A stretch of 64,000 nt of DNA from Arenibacter sp. ARW7G5Y1. GTDB lineage: Bacteria > Bacteroidota > Bacteroidia > Flavobacteriales > Flavobacteriaceae. Each line of letters starts with the position of its first letter. Positions within the stretch are counted from its first letter, which is position 1. The stretch is taken from positions 271,481 to 335,480 of the forward strand of contig NZ_QJJZ01000002.1 of NCBI RefSeq assembly GCF_003201775.1. Reading direction: 5' to 3'. The notes below the pieces were generated by a model. That model was not told where the DNA came from and made no database searches. It saw nothing but the letters and a program-made list of their open reading frames with translations. The position numbers were made by a program, and so were the translations under genes. Positions 9,674 through 19,420 of the stretch are shown piece after piece.

Positions 9674-9964
9674 ATGACAGCCTATTTTTAGGTTTATTTC
9701 AAGGTTAGTTTATGGTAAAGCAATAAAACAAATGCACCAAAACCGTTTTATTGCTTGTTGATCTTATTGTTCATATTTGGGACGGGGGAGCCTGCCAAAA
9801 CTACCTTAGACTTACGTTTGCCATAGCCACCACTATCCCTTTTAAGGGAGTTGGTTCTTATGTTTCTCCCTCCAGGCTTTAATATTATAGAAAATTTCCT
9901 GCTTAAATAAGAACATTGTAAGCCCTATATTTGCTCAATTCCATTATCATTAATCATCTCCATT

Positions 9965-10768
9965 ATGGTCAAATATATATTATTCATTTTTGCATTTGGC
10001 AGTTTATTGTTGGTTGTGTATAATGGTGTCCCAAACAAACAGAATTGGACCGATCGGAAAGTTGTTGCCCAAACAGGTCAAGTTTTATTAACGGACAGCT
10101 CGATAGTTTATAAAACAGATAATTTAATTGTTCAGCGCCTGTCCAATCACATTTACCAACATGTCTCATTTTTAAATACTAATGATTTTGGAAGGGTTGC
10201 CTGCAATGGAATGTTGGTTGTAAACGAAAATGAAGCCATTGTTTTTGATACCCCAACGGATGAAGAATGTTCGTTGGAGTTGGTAAACTATGTCACCGAA
10301 AAACTCAATTGTAAAATTAAAGTAGTGGTTCCAACGCATTTTCACGGAGATTGCGTAGGGGGGTTGGAAATCTTCAATAAACACGACATTCCAGTATACG
10401 CATCCAAAAAAACGATGGAATTGTTGGGGGACAGGGGCAAAGAATTCTCGAAGCCCTTAAACGGTTTTGTCGATAGCCTTACTTTAAATATTGGGAGCAA
10501 AAAAGTTTATGTGGCATATTTTGGGGAGGGACATACAAAAGATAATGTTATAGGCTATTTTCCTTGGGACAATGCCATTTTCGGCGGATGTCTTATTAAG
10601 GCAGTAGGCGCCAATAAAGGTAATTTGGAGGATGCCAATGTAAAGGCATGGTCCAATACGGTGGAAAAAATAAGTCAAAAATATCCCGACATTAAAATTG
10701 TAATTCCGGGACACGGAAATTATGGAGGAACCGAATTATTGGAATATACCATAAAACTGTTCCAATAA
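9965..10768 (+). CDS. bla: subclass B1 metallo-beta-lactamase
   Basis: A 267-residue exported zinc hydrolase with an N-terminal hydrophobic segment (residues 3-20). All subclass B1 zinc ligands can be placed: His125, His127 and Asp129 in THFHGDCVGG, His190 in GEGHTKDN, Cys209 in FGGCLIKA and His250 in PGHG. Lys212, three residues after the Cys, matches the substrate-binding lysine of B1 enzymes, and the following GNLEDAN segment corresponds to the active-site loop with its Asn. B1 enzymes hydrolyse most beta-lactams including carbapenems. It stands alone, 291 bases after the response regulator, with a terminator about 90 bases downstream, so it looks like a chromosomal resident gene rather than cargo of the mobile elements. 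Activity is inferred from motifs only. Confidence 0.9.
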   Translation: MVKYILFIFAFGSLLLVVYNGVPNKQNWTDRKVVAQTGQVLLTDSSIVYKTDNLIVQRLSNHIYQHVSFLNTNDFGRVACNGMLVVNENEAIVFDTPTDEECSLELVNYVTEKLNCKIKVVVPTHFHGDCVGGLEIFNKHDIPVYASKKTMELLGDRGKEFSKPLNGFVDSLTLNIGSKKVYVAYFGEGHTKDNVIGYFPWDNAIFGGCLIKAVGANKGNLEDANVKAWSNTVEKISQKYPDIKIVIPGHGNYGGTELLEYTIKLFQ

Positions 10769-10858
10769 GTATGTTCTATTCCTCAGCTATGTATTGAGGA
10801 TCATACTTTACAAAATATTTGATTCCTGATCGGCGCTTAAGGAAGTGGTTAAAAAATA

Positions 10859-10895
10859 AAAACCCCATAAACCATATGATTTACGGGGTTTTGTT
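10859..10895 (+). terminator. intrinsic terminator after the beta-lactamase
   Basis: A 13-bp stem (AAAACCCCATAAA / TTTACGGGGTTTT, one G-T type mismatch) with an 8-base loop, flanked by A and T runs, could work in both directions. Confidence 0.75.
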
Positions 10896-11119
10896 TGTAC
10901 TCGAGGTGGGAGTATCCTAAAACAGGCCTAAAGCCATATTCTAGGGCATTATCAATGATGCGATTTGGAGTGCGACCGAATGTCGCACCTTTAACATAAG
11001 TTTAATATTTGCATAATGATTTTTTGGGTGCTTTTGTTTGAATTAGGTAAACAGGTTGGGTCATTTTTGCACCAATTTTAAGGTGCGGAATCATGACTCC
11101 AAAATCCTTGTCAAAACTT

Positions 11120-11700
11120 AACTGGACTTGCAACAAAAAAGTGGACTATTAGATAAGAGTCATGCAGCTAATTTTTGATTATACAATTCTGATTCAATTT
11201 CCTTTATTTATTTCCTAAGTAAGAGTGTATTCTTTTACTGTTATTCTAGGTCTCAAACCATTGGAACACTGATGATGCAGTTACTACTACGTGCTCCCAA
11301 CAATAACCATTTCTGCTCATACTTTGTTTTACCGATCCAATACAACTATTCAGGATCTCAGTAAAACAGGAACTCGCATACTGTGAACCTCTAGCCCGGT
11401 GGAATATAAGTTCTTTTATAAAATTGCTAGATCTAGTTGCCATATTCCATACAATGATGACTGTGTAACTGTTGCCCCAAGATCGGCCTATTGTCCAATC
11501 AAGGACCAGGTCTCGATAATTTGGAAATCCCATTACGGAATTTGCCCTCTTTGATTCCATTGCCAGATACATACTCCTTTTGGCTCTGGGTAAGGTGCCG
11601 AAACTCCTTTACCCATTTACTCCCCCGCAACGAGGGACCCTTTTTGTCATAACACAAAGAGTTTACGCCAAAGGAAAAAAGCGAAATCAAGATAAAAAAG
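11120..11700 (-). mobile_element. decayed IS3-family insertion sequence
   Basis: This stretch holds a badly degraded IS3-family element on the minus strand. The transposase OrfB remnant is recognisable at 11246-11572 and a terminal-repeat-like stretch (AAAAAAGTGGAC) lies near 11137-11148. Ends cannot be fixed exactly. It explains most of the otherwise gene-free 10.9-12.1 kb gap; I see nothing else in 11700-12087 apart from AT-rich DNA that should contain the promoter of the sigma factor gene. Confidence 0.65.
11246..11572 (-). pseudogene. IS3-family transposase OrfB fragment
   Basis: About 108 codons align by eye to the DDE core of IS3-family OrfB: LIFHRARGSQYASSCF corresponds to the usual LIFHSDRGSQYA around the second catalytic Asp, and QSMSRNGYCWEHVVV to QSMSRKGNCWDNAVAES before the catalytic Glu. 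The second Asp is replaced (HRARG instead of HSDRG) and the DNA-E segment is altered, so it is catalytically dead. Upstream and downstream parts of the gene are frameshifted or lost. Confidence 0.75.
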
Positions 11701-12087
11701 AAGTGGTTAAAACGTGCGAAACATTGAAATATTATTAGTTAATATGGAACCTCACCCTAGTATAAAAAATATGATAATTAATTAACCATTCATTAAAAGA
11801 CGAGCCATTTTATTTTTTTAGATTTGAACTGTAAAGATTAGAATAATGTGACTTATGTTATAAAAATTTTATTTTAACTAAAATATTGATATATGGCCAT
11901 AATTGACGAAAATTTTTTATTTTGTAAAAAATTCTTGAACATCATTAATTCTCATGAATCTATAATTTAGGTTCTTTGTATAACTTACTGGTAGGTTATA
12001 GTGCGATTATTGTATTGAAAATTAGTTGATTATGTTTAATTTCGTTATAACTTAGATTAGAGGGTGATCAAATAACAATTTGGACTA

Positions 12088-12672
12088 ATGTTAGATATAT
12101 TTGGGAAAAACATCTTTGAAAACAAAAAAAAATTGGAAACCCTTGTTAAAAAGGAGCCCGAATTTGTTTTTGAAACCATTTTCCGTTTGTATTATGATAA
12201 ATTGTTTCAAATAGCTAAGATATACCTAAACAATAAGGAAGATGCCGAGGAGATAGTCCAAAATGTATTTTTAAAACTTTGGGATAAATTAAATCTGTTG
12301 ACCGGGATCAATAATATTAATAGTTATCTATTTACGCTTACCAAGAATGCATGTTTAAATTTCTTAAAGCATCGGAAAATTAGATCAAATTTCCATAACA
12401 ATAAGAAGGAGGCCATTCAGATCCAATATCTTCGAAGCGAGACAGAATCACTTTTGTTGGAAAATGAACTTCAAACTAAAATTGATGAGGGCATTGAAGC
12501 ACTACCTGAAAAGTGTAAATTAATTTTTATCCAAAGTAGATTTGAAGGACTAAAAAATGCCGAAATCGCAGCGATTCACGGGATTTCCAAAAAAACTGTG
12601 GATAATCAAATTTCCAAGGGAATAAAACACTTAAGACTCCACCTAAAGGAATTCACACTTCTTTTTTTATAA
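12088..12672 (+). CDS. FecI-like ECF RNA polymerase sigma factor (module 1)
   Basis: A 194-residue sigma-70 family factor with region 2 (FRLYYDKLFQIAKIYLNNKEDAEEIVQNVFLKLW in part) near residues 35-70 and region 4 (helix-turn-helix, LKNAEIAAIHGISKKTVDNQISKG in part) near 150-175. Bacteroidota FecI-type factors of this length pair with a membrane FecR and a SusC carrying an STN domain, which follow directly. It would direct transcription of the SusCD genes downstream once the anti-sigma factor is relieved. Gap to FecR is 63 bases. Confidence 0.93.
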   Translation: MLDIFGKNIFENKKKLETLVKKEPEFVFETIFRLYYDKLFQIAKIYLNNKEDAEEIVQNVFLKLWDKLNLLTGINNINSYLFTLTKNACLNFLKHRKIRSNFHNNKKEAIQIQYLRSETESLLLENELQTKIDEGIEALPEKCKLIFIQSRFEGLKNAEIAAIHGISKKTVDNQISKGIKHLRLHLKEFTLLFL

Positions 12673-12735
12673 TTTTTCATACTCTTCAGTAGGTATATTT
12701 CTTTTCTAGATTGTCTTTATTATATAGTCAATTGT

Positions 12736-13881
12736 ATGGATAGGAATTTACTTGTAAAATATTTGGAAGGTTTAACCTCCCCAGAAGAAACTGCAAAAGT
12801 TGAGGATTGGATTTTATACTCAGTTGACAACGCACAGGTCTTCAATAGGATTAAAACCAATTTGGCCATAGGTTCGCTGGGGAAGACTCCATCGGAAATG
12901 GAAAAAGATGAGACTTTTCAAAATTTTAAGGCTGTACATCTCAAAGAAGGAAAAGCTATTTCATCTAAATGGACTCCACTTTTACGTTATGCGGCTGTAG
13001 TGGTTTTAGCACTGATGACAACTTTTTTAATTTATCATGGTCTTGGGCAAAAAGAACAATTAATTGTACCTGATAATGCCATAACCCTAAAACAGGAAGA
13101 TGGATCTATTAAAGTTATAGATGAAATTGGAAATAATAATGTGCAAGATGGTACGGGGAACATTATCGCCAAGCAAATTGGGAAAAGTTTAGTGTATTCA
13201 AAAGATGCTGCCAATAGTAAGTTGGAGTATAGTACTCTTACCGTACCATATGGAAAAACGTTTGAAGTGGCCCTGTCCGATGGAACCTATGTACACCTAA
13301 ATTCAGGTTCCTCACTTAGATATCCGATCCAATTTATAGAGGGGATGAAGAGACAGGTTTTTGTCCAAGGGGAAGCATTTTTTGATGTTGCCAAGGATTC
13401 CCTCCATCCTTTTCTGGTATCTGCGGCTGAGTTGAATGTGAGGGTCTTGGGCACCACATTCAATGTAAGTGCATATAAGGAAGACGAGGTAACGGAAGTA
13501 GTACTTGTTGAAGGTTCAGTTAGCCTGTTTTCGAACAGCAATGGGGATGACCCTATTAAGAACACTATGATGGAACCTGGTTATAAAGCTTCTTTTGAAA
13601 AAATACAGGAAGGGATTAAGTTAACACCTGTCACGACAGATGTCTATACTTCTTGGAGACAGGGCGAACTTGCTTTTAGGAATATGACCCTTGAAAATAT
13701 CCTTAAAAAATTGGAAAGACATTACAATATTAACATAATCAATATGAATGGGTCAGTATCTAAAAAACGCTTCAATGCCAATTTTGGCAATGAGCCTATA
13801 CTATCCAATGTTCTAGAAGATTTAAAACGAAATTATGGAATTGATTATAAAATTGAACGTAACATAATAACCATCTATTAA
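12736..13881 (+). CDS. FecR-family anti-sigma factor (module 1)
   Basis: A 381-residue inner-membrane anti-sigma factor. The short cytoplasmic N-terminus (about residues 1-80) is followed by a single membrane segment (RYAAVVVLALMTTFLIY, about 88-104), then the FecR beta domain (VPYGKTFEVALSDGTYVHLNSGS and the GEAFFDV and VLGTTFNVSAY motifs) and a C-terminal DUF4974-type region (DVYTSWRQGELAFRNMTLENILKKLERHY in part). It holds the sigma factor encoded just upstream and receives the signal from the STN domain of the SusC encoded downstream. Confidence 0.93.
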   Translation: MDRNLLVKYLEGLTSPEETAKVEDWILYSVDNAQVFNRIKTNLAIGSLGKTPSEMEKDETFQNFKAVHLKEGKAISSKWTPLLRYAAVVVLALMTTFLIYHGLGQKEQLIVPDNAITLKQEDGSIKVIDEIGNNNVQDGTGNIIAKQIGKSLVYSKDAANSKLEYSTLTVPYGKTFEVALSDGTYVHLNSGSSLRYPIQFIEGMKRQVFVQGEAFFDVAKDSLHPFLVSAAELNVRVLGTTFNVSAYKEDEVTEVVLVEGSVSLFSNSNGDDPIKNTMMEPGYKASFEKIQEGIKLTPVTTDVYTSWRQGELAFRNMTLENILKKLERHYNINIINMNGSVSKKRFNANFGNEPILSNVLEDLKRNYGIDYKIERNIITIY

Positions 13882-14051
13882 CCAAAAATAACCAAAGCGC
13901 CAATGAAATAAAAAATGTCACAAACATATAAATCATGATTTTAATAGTTCTCTAATTAAGAACAAAAAAAATCGGAAAATGCGTCAACATTTCCCGATTT
14001 CAAAATCGTGATTAAACAAAGAGTTTATCACTAAAAAAACATAACAAAAGT

Positions 14052-17000
14052 ATGAAAAAATTATATAGGCTAAAACATGGCCCTATTTTACTATTGAAAT
14101 TAGACTTAAAGATGAAGCTAAGTGTTCTGTTGTTTATTGCTACGTTTTTTGCCCTCCAGGCAAATACTTCTTACGGGCAGTTGACCAAAATCACTTTGAA
14201 TTTAAAAAATGTCTCGATAGAGCAATTGCTTGATGAGATTGAGAAAAATACTGAATTTAGATTTGTTTATAAGATAGAGGATATCGATTTAAATAGGATA
14301 GTATCGGTTAAAGCGAAAGAGGAAAAGATAACCAAAATACTACATGGAGTGTTTTTGCAGGACAATATTGAATTTGACATTAGAGATCGTCTTGTGTATC
14401 TGGTAGAACAAAAGTTATCTCCTATTAAATCAAAAAAAGATGTGGTCCATCTACAAAAACAATATAAGATTTCAGGTATGGTCTCCGATGAAAACGGGCT
14501 GCCATTATCTGGAGCCAGCATCTTGGAAAAAGGGACAGTAAATGGAACACAGGCCGATTTTGATGGGAATTTTTCAATAGACGTAGAGAATGAAGATGCA
14601 ATACTGGTTATTTCCTACATAGGTTTTGCTACTATAGAGCTGAATACGAATGGGCAGTCCTATTTTAAAATTGCATTAAAAGAAAGTGCTTCAGGTTTGG
14701 AAGAGGTAATTGTGGTAGGCTACGGTACCCAAAGGAAATCGGATATTACGGGGGCCGTATCACAAGTTAAAGGCGCTGATTTTGTCGAAGAAAGGCCAGT
14801 TATATCTGTTGGACAGGCATTGCAAGGAGTTGTTCCAGGACTTACTGTAAGCAAATCCAATGGAATCCCTGGTGAAGGATATTCTTTTAATATTCGGGGG
14901 TACAACTCCATAAACGGTGGGTCGCCATTGGTATTGGTAGATGGTTCTGAATTGGATCCAAATCTAATACCTCCATCAGACATTGAGAGTGTTACCGTCT
15001 TAAAAGATGCTTCTTCAGCTGCGATTTACGGGGCCAGGGCTGCTTTTGGGGTTATTCTTATCACTACTAAATCCGGGAAAAAAAATACCAAGACTCAATT
15101 TACATATACCAATATTCTGTCTAGTACAAGACCAACCACTTTTCCGGATAAGGTTGACCCTGTAACACAGGTTAAGGTGGGAGGTATTCAATGGGAAAAT
15201 GCAGGTAGAACCCCTGGCTGGTATTGGGGCAGAAATGTGGATACTTGGGCGGGGCTTTACGAGTCCCCGGATTATGTCCCAAATTCCATTCCTGTCATAA
15301 ATGATATAGCATATCCCTTAGGAGATAATAACAATATGATCGAATATATGGTTGAACCAGGATTGACACTTAATCATAATTTATCTGTTTCCGGTGGATC
15401 AAATAATACGACTTATTTTTTAAGTGCGGGTTTAATGAATCAAAACGGCGTGCTGGTACTGGATAAGGACAGATACAATAGAAAAAACGTTATGACAAAG
15501 GTTGATTCCGAAATCAATAATTGGCTAAGTATCGGGGCTACCCTGGGTTTTACTAGAGGAATACAGAATATGCCCTATATTCCAAATAATGCCTCATATA
15601 TGTATAGTGTTTCCTATTTAAGACCTACATTCTGGCTAACCGGAACAGATGAGGTATCGGGTGCTCCATGGGGCTTTTCACCTGCTATGGTAGATTTGGG
15701 TGCAAAAAACACATACGAAACGAAAAATACCAATGTTCAATTAAGGGCGTCAGTAAAACCTTTTGAAGGGATGAACATTGAAGCAAATTATACTCATAGG
15801 AGTATTAGCCAAAATGATAGTTACCATGTAAACAAATACGCAATGGCCAATCCTACGGATGGTCCAGGTATCGTTTACTATTACAGGAACGACCCAAATA
15901 GCCTTCGGAAAACGGCAGGGTTCAACAACTATGACAATCTATATTTTACTGGGGAATACCAAAAAAAAATCTTGGACCATAATTTTAAATTAATGGTAGG
16001 ATATAGTCAAGAAGAAAGCAGTGAGAACTCTTTCTTTGCCCAGAGACAAGGGTTAATTTCAGATGAGGTACCGGCCTTAAGCTTAGCTATAGGAAATTCT
16101 AGCGTAGGAGATGGCACCACTGAATGGGCTACACGTTCTGGATTGTATAGGCTTAATTACGATTATAAGGGAAAGTATCTTTTGGAAACCCTTGGGCGAT
16201 ATGATGGTTCGTCTAGATTCGAAAGGGATAACCGATTTATTTTTTCTCCTTCGGCCTCTGTTGGTTGGGTAGTTTCTAGGGAGTCTTTTATGGAAAGTAC
16301 CAACACTTGGCTGAATTTCTTAAAGATAAGGGCCTCATATGGTACCCAGGGTAATCAACAAGTTGGTGCCTATTCCTACATCCCATCCATGAATACAGGT
16401 ACGGCCAACTGGATTTTGAATGGCGAAAGACCCCTCTATACTGGACCGGGCGGGCTTGTAAGTGATTACTATACTTGGGAAAAAGTGAACTCCATCAATT
16501 TTGGTATGGACCTAGCTTTCTTTAAGAATAAACTACAAACAACTCTTGAGGTCTATGAAAGGGAAACCATTGGAATGTTGACAGCAGGGCAAGTACTGCC
16601 CGATCTCTTGGGAACGTCAGTGCCCAATGAGAATTCGGCAGATCTAAAAGTGAAAGGCTGGGAACTTAGTTTGAATTGGGCGGATAGGGTCTCCGATAAG
16701 TTTTCATATTCTACCAATGTAATACTCTACGACGACAAGGCCACCATTACCAGCTATGAAAATCCAACAGGATTTTTGGGAAGCCTTTATGAAGGCAAGG
16801 AAGTTGGAGAGATTTGGGGATATGAAACCGATAGATTGTTCCAGGAGACAGATTTTGAGAGCGTGGATTCGGAACGCCAATATGTTCCAGGGATACCTAC
16901 ACAGAATTTTATCTTTGGGAATAGGATACCCTATCCCGGAGATGTCAAATATAAAGATCTTAACAATGACGGGGTAGTAGATAGAGGTGAATACACTTTG

Positions 17001-17504
17001 GAAGATCACGGAGACCTTACCATTATTGGAAATTCACGTTCAAGATACCAATATGGTATTAAACTTGGTGCGGCCTATAACAATATAGACTTTTCCATAT
17101 TCCTGCAAGGTGTAGCTAAAAAGGATTATTGGACCGGGGGTGCCTTTGGGTTTACCGCAGGTTCCCAATATGAATCTATCCTTTCACATACCCTGGATTA
17201 TTGGACGCCCGAAAATACGGATGCTTTTTATCCAAGGCCTGACGATCGTAGTTATAATAAGCAGACCCAGACCAGGTATTTATTGAATGCAGCCTATATG
17301 CGGCTTAAGAATATTAGAATTGGTTATTCCTTGCCCAAGGATGTGTTGAGTAAGATAGGGATAGAATCAATAAAAATATATTTTAGCGGCGAAAACCTAA
17401 TGTTGTTTTCAAAATTGCCACAAGGTATGGACCCGGAATTGGGCGCATCACATACCTTTCCACTGGCAAAAGACTTGTCTTTTGGAACAACCATTTCTTT
17501 TTAG
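14052..17504 (+). CDS. SusC/RagA-family TonB-dependent outer-membrane receptor (module 1)
   Basis: An 1150-residue receptor. A signal sequence near residues 20-42 is followed by an STN signalling domain (about 45-120, LTKITLNLKNVSIEQLLDEI), a CarboxypepD_reg-like domain (about 140-215), a TonB-box-like segment (EEVIVVGYGTQRKSDITGAV), the plug (DIESVTVLKDASSAAIYGARA) and a 22-strand barrel to the C-terminus. It forms a gated channel with the SusD lipoprotein encoded next, importing oligosaccharides into the periplasm using TonB energy. The STN domain links it to the FecI/FecR pair upstream. The SusD ATG is 26 bases after this stop. Confidence 0.95.
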   Translation: MKKLYRLKHGPILLLKLDLKMKLSVLLFIATFFALQANTSYGQLTKITLNLKNVSIEQLLDEIEKNTEFRFVYKIEDIDLNRIVSVKAKEEKITKILHGVFLQDNIEFDIRDRLVYLVEQKLSPIKSKKDVVHLQKQYKISGMVSDENGLPLSGASILEKGTVNGTQADFDGNFSIDVENEDAILVISYIGFATIELNTNGQSYFKIALKESASGLEEVIVVGYGTQRKSDITGAVSQVKGADFVEERPVISVGQALQGVVPGLTVSKSNGIPGEGYSFNIRGYNSINGGSPLVLVDGSELDPNLIPPSDIESVTVLKDASSAAIYGARAAFGVILITTKSGKKNTKTQFTYTNILSSTRPTTFPDKVDPVTQVKVGGIQWENAGRTPGWYWGRNVDTWAGLYESPDYVPNSIPVINDIAYPLGDNNNMIEYMVEPGLTLNHNLSVSGGSNNTTYFLSAGLMNQNGVLVLDKDRYNRKNVMTKVDSEINNWLSIGATLGFTRGIQNMPYIPNNASYMYSVSYLRPTFWLTGTDEVSGAPWGFSPAMVDLGAKNTYETKNTNVQLRASVKPFEGMNIEANYTHRSISQNDSYHVNKYAMANPTDGPGIVYYYRNDPNSLRKTAGFNNYDNLYFTGEYQKKILDHNFKLMVGYSQEESSENSFFAQRQGLISDEVPALSLAIGNSSVGDGTTEWATRSGLYRLNYDYKGKYLLETLGRYDGSSRFERDNRFIFSPSASVGWVVSRESFMESTNTWLNFLKIRASYGTQGNQQVGAYSYIPSMNTGTANWILNGERPLYTGPGGLVSDYYTWEKVNSINFGMDLAFFKNKLQTTLEVYERETIGMLTAGQVLPDLLGTSVPNENSADLKVKGWELSLNWADRVSDKFSYSTNVILYDDKATITSYENPTGFLGSLYEGKEVGEIWGYETDRLFQETDFESVDSERQYVPGIPTQNFIFGNRIPYPGDVKYKDLNNDGVVDRGEYTLEDHGDLTIIGNSRSRYQYGIKLGAAYNNIDFSIFLQGVAKKDYWTGGAFGFTAGSQYESILSHTLDYWTPENTDAFYPRPDDRSYNKQTQTRYLLNAAYMRLKNIRIGYSLPKDVLSKIGIESIKIYFSGENLMLFSKLPQGMDPELGASHTFPLAKDLSFGTTISF

Positions 17505-17529
17505 TAAAGATTATAAAATTATAAGAACC

Positions 17530-19299
17530 ATGAAGAATCTATATAAAATAGTACTAATAGGATTCATACTATGTATGGTATCCTGCAACGACGATTTCTT
17601 GGAAAAAATCCCACAGGATCAGATAACCAATGAGAATTACTGGCAAACAGATAGTGATTTTCAAACCTATTCACTGGGACTTTACAACTTTTACGGCTAT
17701 GGAGTGGGAAATTCTTATGGTATTGCCGTTAATTCGGATGAAGTAGTTCAGGCAAATCAAGTCCAAAGTAGCCGAATTTTTGACCGAATTACCATACCGA
17801 ACTCGGGAGGTGGATGGTCATGGAGTACTTTGCGGGCCATAAATATAATGATCCGGGAAGCTCAAAATTCTGATTTGGAAACAGAGGTTAAGAATCACTG
17901 GGAAGGTGTTGGAAGGTTACTTCGAGCCCGTGAATATTTCTCCAAGGTTAAAAATTTTGGCGATGTCCCTTGGATAGATCATGAATTGGGTACTGCGAGT
18001 CCTGAACTGTATGAAACCCAAGATTCCAGAACCATGGTTATGGGACATGTTTTGGAAGATTTGAATTTTGCAGTACAGAACATTAGATCTGAAGCTGGGG
18101 ACAACCTGATAAATCGCGATGTTGCACTTGCCATTAAATCCGAGATATGTCTCTTCGAGGGAACCTTTAGAAAATACCATGATGAGTTAGGCTTAACTGA
18201 TGCTCCTTTATGGTTTGCACAAAGCGTTTCGGCATCTGAAACCCTAATGGAAGAGGGAAACTATTCCCTGTCTCCTGATTTTAGGGATATATACTCGTCC
18301 ATAAACTTGGGAGATAATCCCGAAGTCATACTATATAAACATTATGAGCCAGGAGTAATCGTGAACATTCAGGCGAGGATGATGGGTCTTAGGGATTATT
18401 TTGGGGCCACAAAGGATGCTGTGGAAAGTTTTCTATGTTCAGACGGCTTACCCTTCGGTGTAAGTGATTTACATGCGAAAGCCAAGGCAGGTCTTCCAGA
18501 ATTCGTAATGGAAGAATTTGAGAATAGGGATCCGCGTATGGGCAAGACCTTAGTCATACCATACGATGAGAATATGGTTCCCCAAAATGAACCGGCCATA
18601 TTCAATAGCAGTACAGGAACAACACCTTCATATTCCCCTGCATTTATAGGAGAGTCAGGGATATCAAATCCAACTGGGTATCCCTTGTACAAGTGGTGGT
18701 CTACCGACACACCTGTAGACGATGTCAATGGATTTTTGGACGCCCCTCTTTATAGCTTCAATAAAATTTTATTGAACTATGCCGAAGCAAAGGCAGAGTT
18801 GGGGGAAGTGGATGATGCTGTACTGGATAAAAGTATAAATCTGTTAAGGTCTAGGGTGGGGATGCCCAGATTAACGTTAGCTTTCGTCGATAGTTTTGAC
18901 GACCCAAAAAAGGCTGTTGATGCTCCAGAAATATCCAACCTCCTGTGGGAAATAAGACGGGAACGGCAAGTTGAATTAATGTTAGAAGGATCTAGGTTCG
19001 ATGATATCCTAAGATGGAAAAAGGCCAGTTATTTTGGAAAACCATTTGTTGGAGCATTTGTAGATCTCAACGACCGGCCGGCTTTCGAATACAATACAGA
19101 CGGTTCCAATAAGGCAACGATTGTTTTGGGTGATAGGAATGGAAATCCCTTGCCTGCTGACGCAAAGGAGGGATATATACTGCCTTATTTGGAAAGACAA
19201 CCAAATTGGACGGATGATGATATAAAACTGTATTACTCACCCATAAATTCGGAGGCACTTACCATTAATCCCAATTTAAAGCAATCCCCTGGTTGGTAA
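17530..19299 (+). CDS. SusD/RagB-family nutrient-binding lipoprotein (module 1)
   Basis: A 589-residue surface lipoprotein. The signal peptide ends in a lipobox Cys (residues 1-16, LCMVSC), and the family start motif NDDFLEKIPQDQIT follows. The C-terminal EIRRERQVELMLEGSRFDDILRWKK region and the final NPNLKQSPGW are typical of SusD. I chose the ATG at 17530, because the upstream in-frame TTG at 17482 would put 16 residues before the signal peptide and overlap SusC. It caps the SusC barrel and binds the glycan. Confidence 0.95.
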   Translation: MKNLYKIVLIGFILCMVSCNDDFLEKIPQDQITNENYWQTDSDFQTYSLGLYNFYGYGVGNSYGIAVNSDEVVQANQVQSSRIFDRITIPNSGGGWSWSTLRAINIMIREAQNSDLETEVKNHWEGVGRLLRAREYFSKVKNFGDVPWIDHELGTASPELYETQDSRTMVMGHVLEDLNFAVQNIRSEAGDNLINRDVALAIKSEICLFEGTFRKYHDELGLTDAPLWFAQSVSASETLMEEGNYSLSPDFRDIYSSINLGDNPEVILYKHYEPGVIVNIQARMMGLRDYFGATKDAVESFLCSDGLPFGVSDLHAKAKAGLPEFVMEEFENRDPRMGKTLVIPYDENMVPQNEPAIFNSSTGTTPSYSPAFIGESGISNPTGYPLYKWWSTDTPVDDVNGFLDAPLYSFNKILLNYAEAKAELGEVDDAVLDKSINLLRSRVGMPRLTLAFVDSFDDPKKAVDAPEISNLLWEIRRERQVELMLEGSRFDDILRWKKASYFGKPFVGAFVDLNDRPAFEYNTDGSNKATIVLGDRNGNPLPADAKEGYILPYLERQPNWTDDDIKLYYSPINSEALTINPNLKQSPGW

Positions 19300-19368
19300 C
19301 ATGGGATCTTATTAAAATTTTACATTAAGTATTATTAGTTAGTTAATGTGAGTTAGTTGTTTAGTACG

Positions 19369-19400
19369 GATAGGGCATAGAAATATGCTCTATCTTTTAA
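19369..19400 (+). terminator. intrinsic terminator between SusD and phosphoesterase genes (module 1)
   Basis: An 11-bp stem (GATAGGGCATA / TATGCTCTATC, one mismatch) with a GAAA loop and a T run stands 20 bases before the next ATG. It would reduce read-through into the phosphoesterase genes. Module 2 has a terminator at the same place. Confidence 0.65.
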
Positions 19401-19420
19401 TAATAAAAACGATTACTAAA

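Noticed and set aside
9674..9964. Protein-like minus-strand frame near 9750-9930
   Set aside because: No start codon and an in-frame stop directly upstream; composition alone is not enough to call a remnant.
10896..10915. CTCGAGGTGGGAG stretch after the terminator, reminiscent of sequence near tRNA ends
   Set aside because: No cloverleaf, anticodon arm or CCA end can be built around it.
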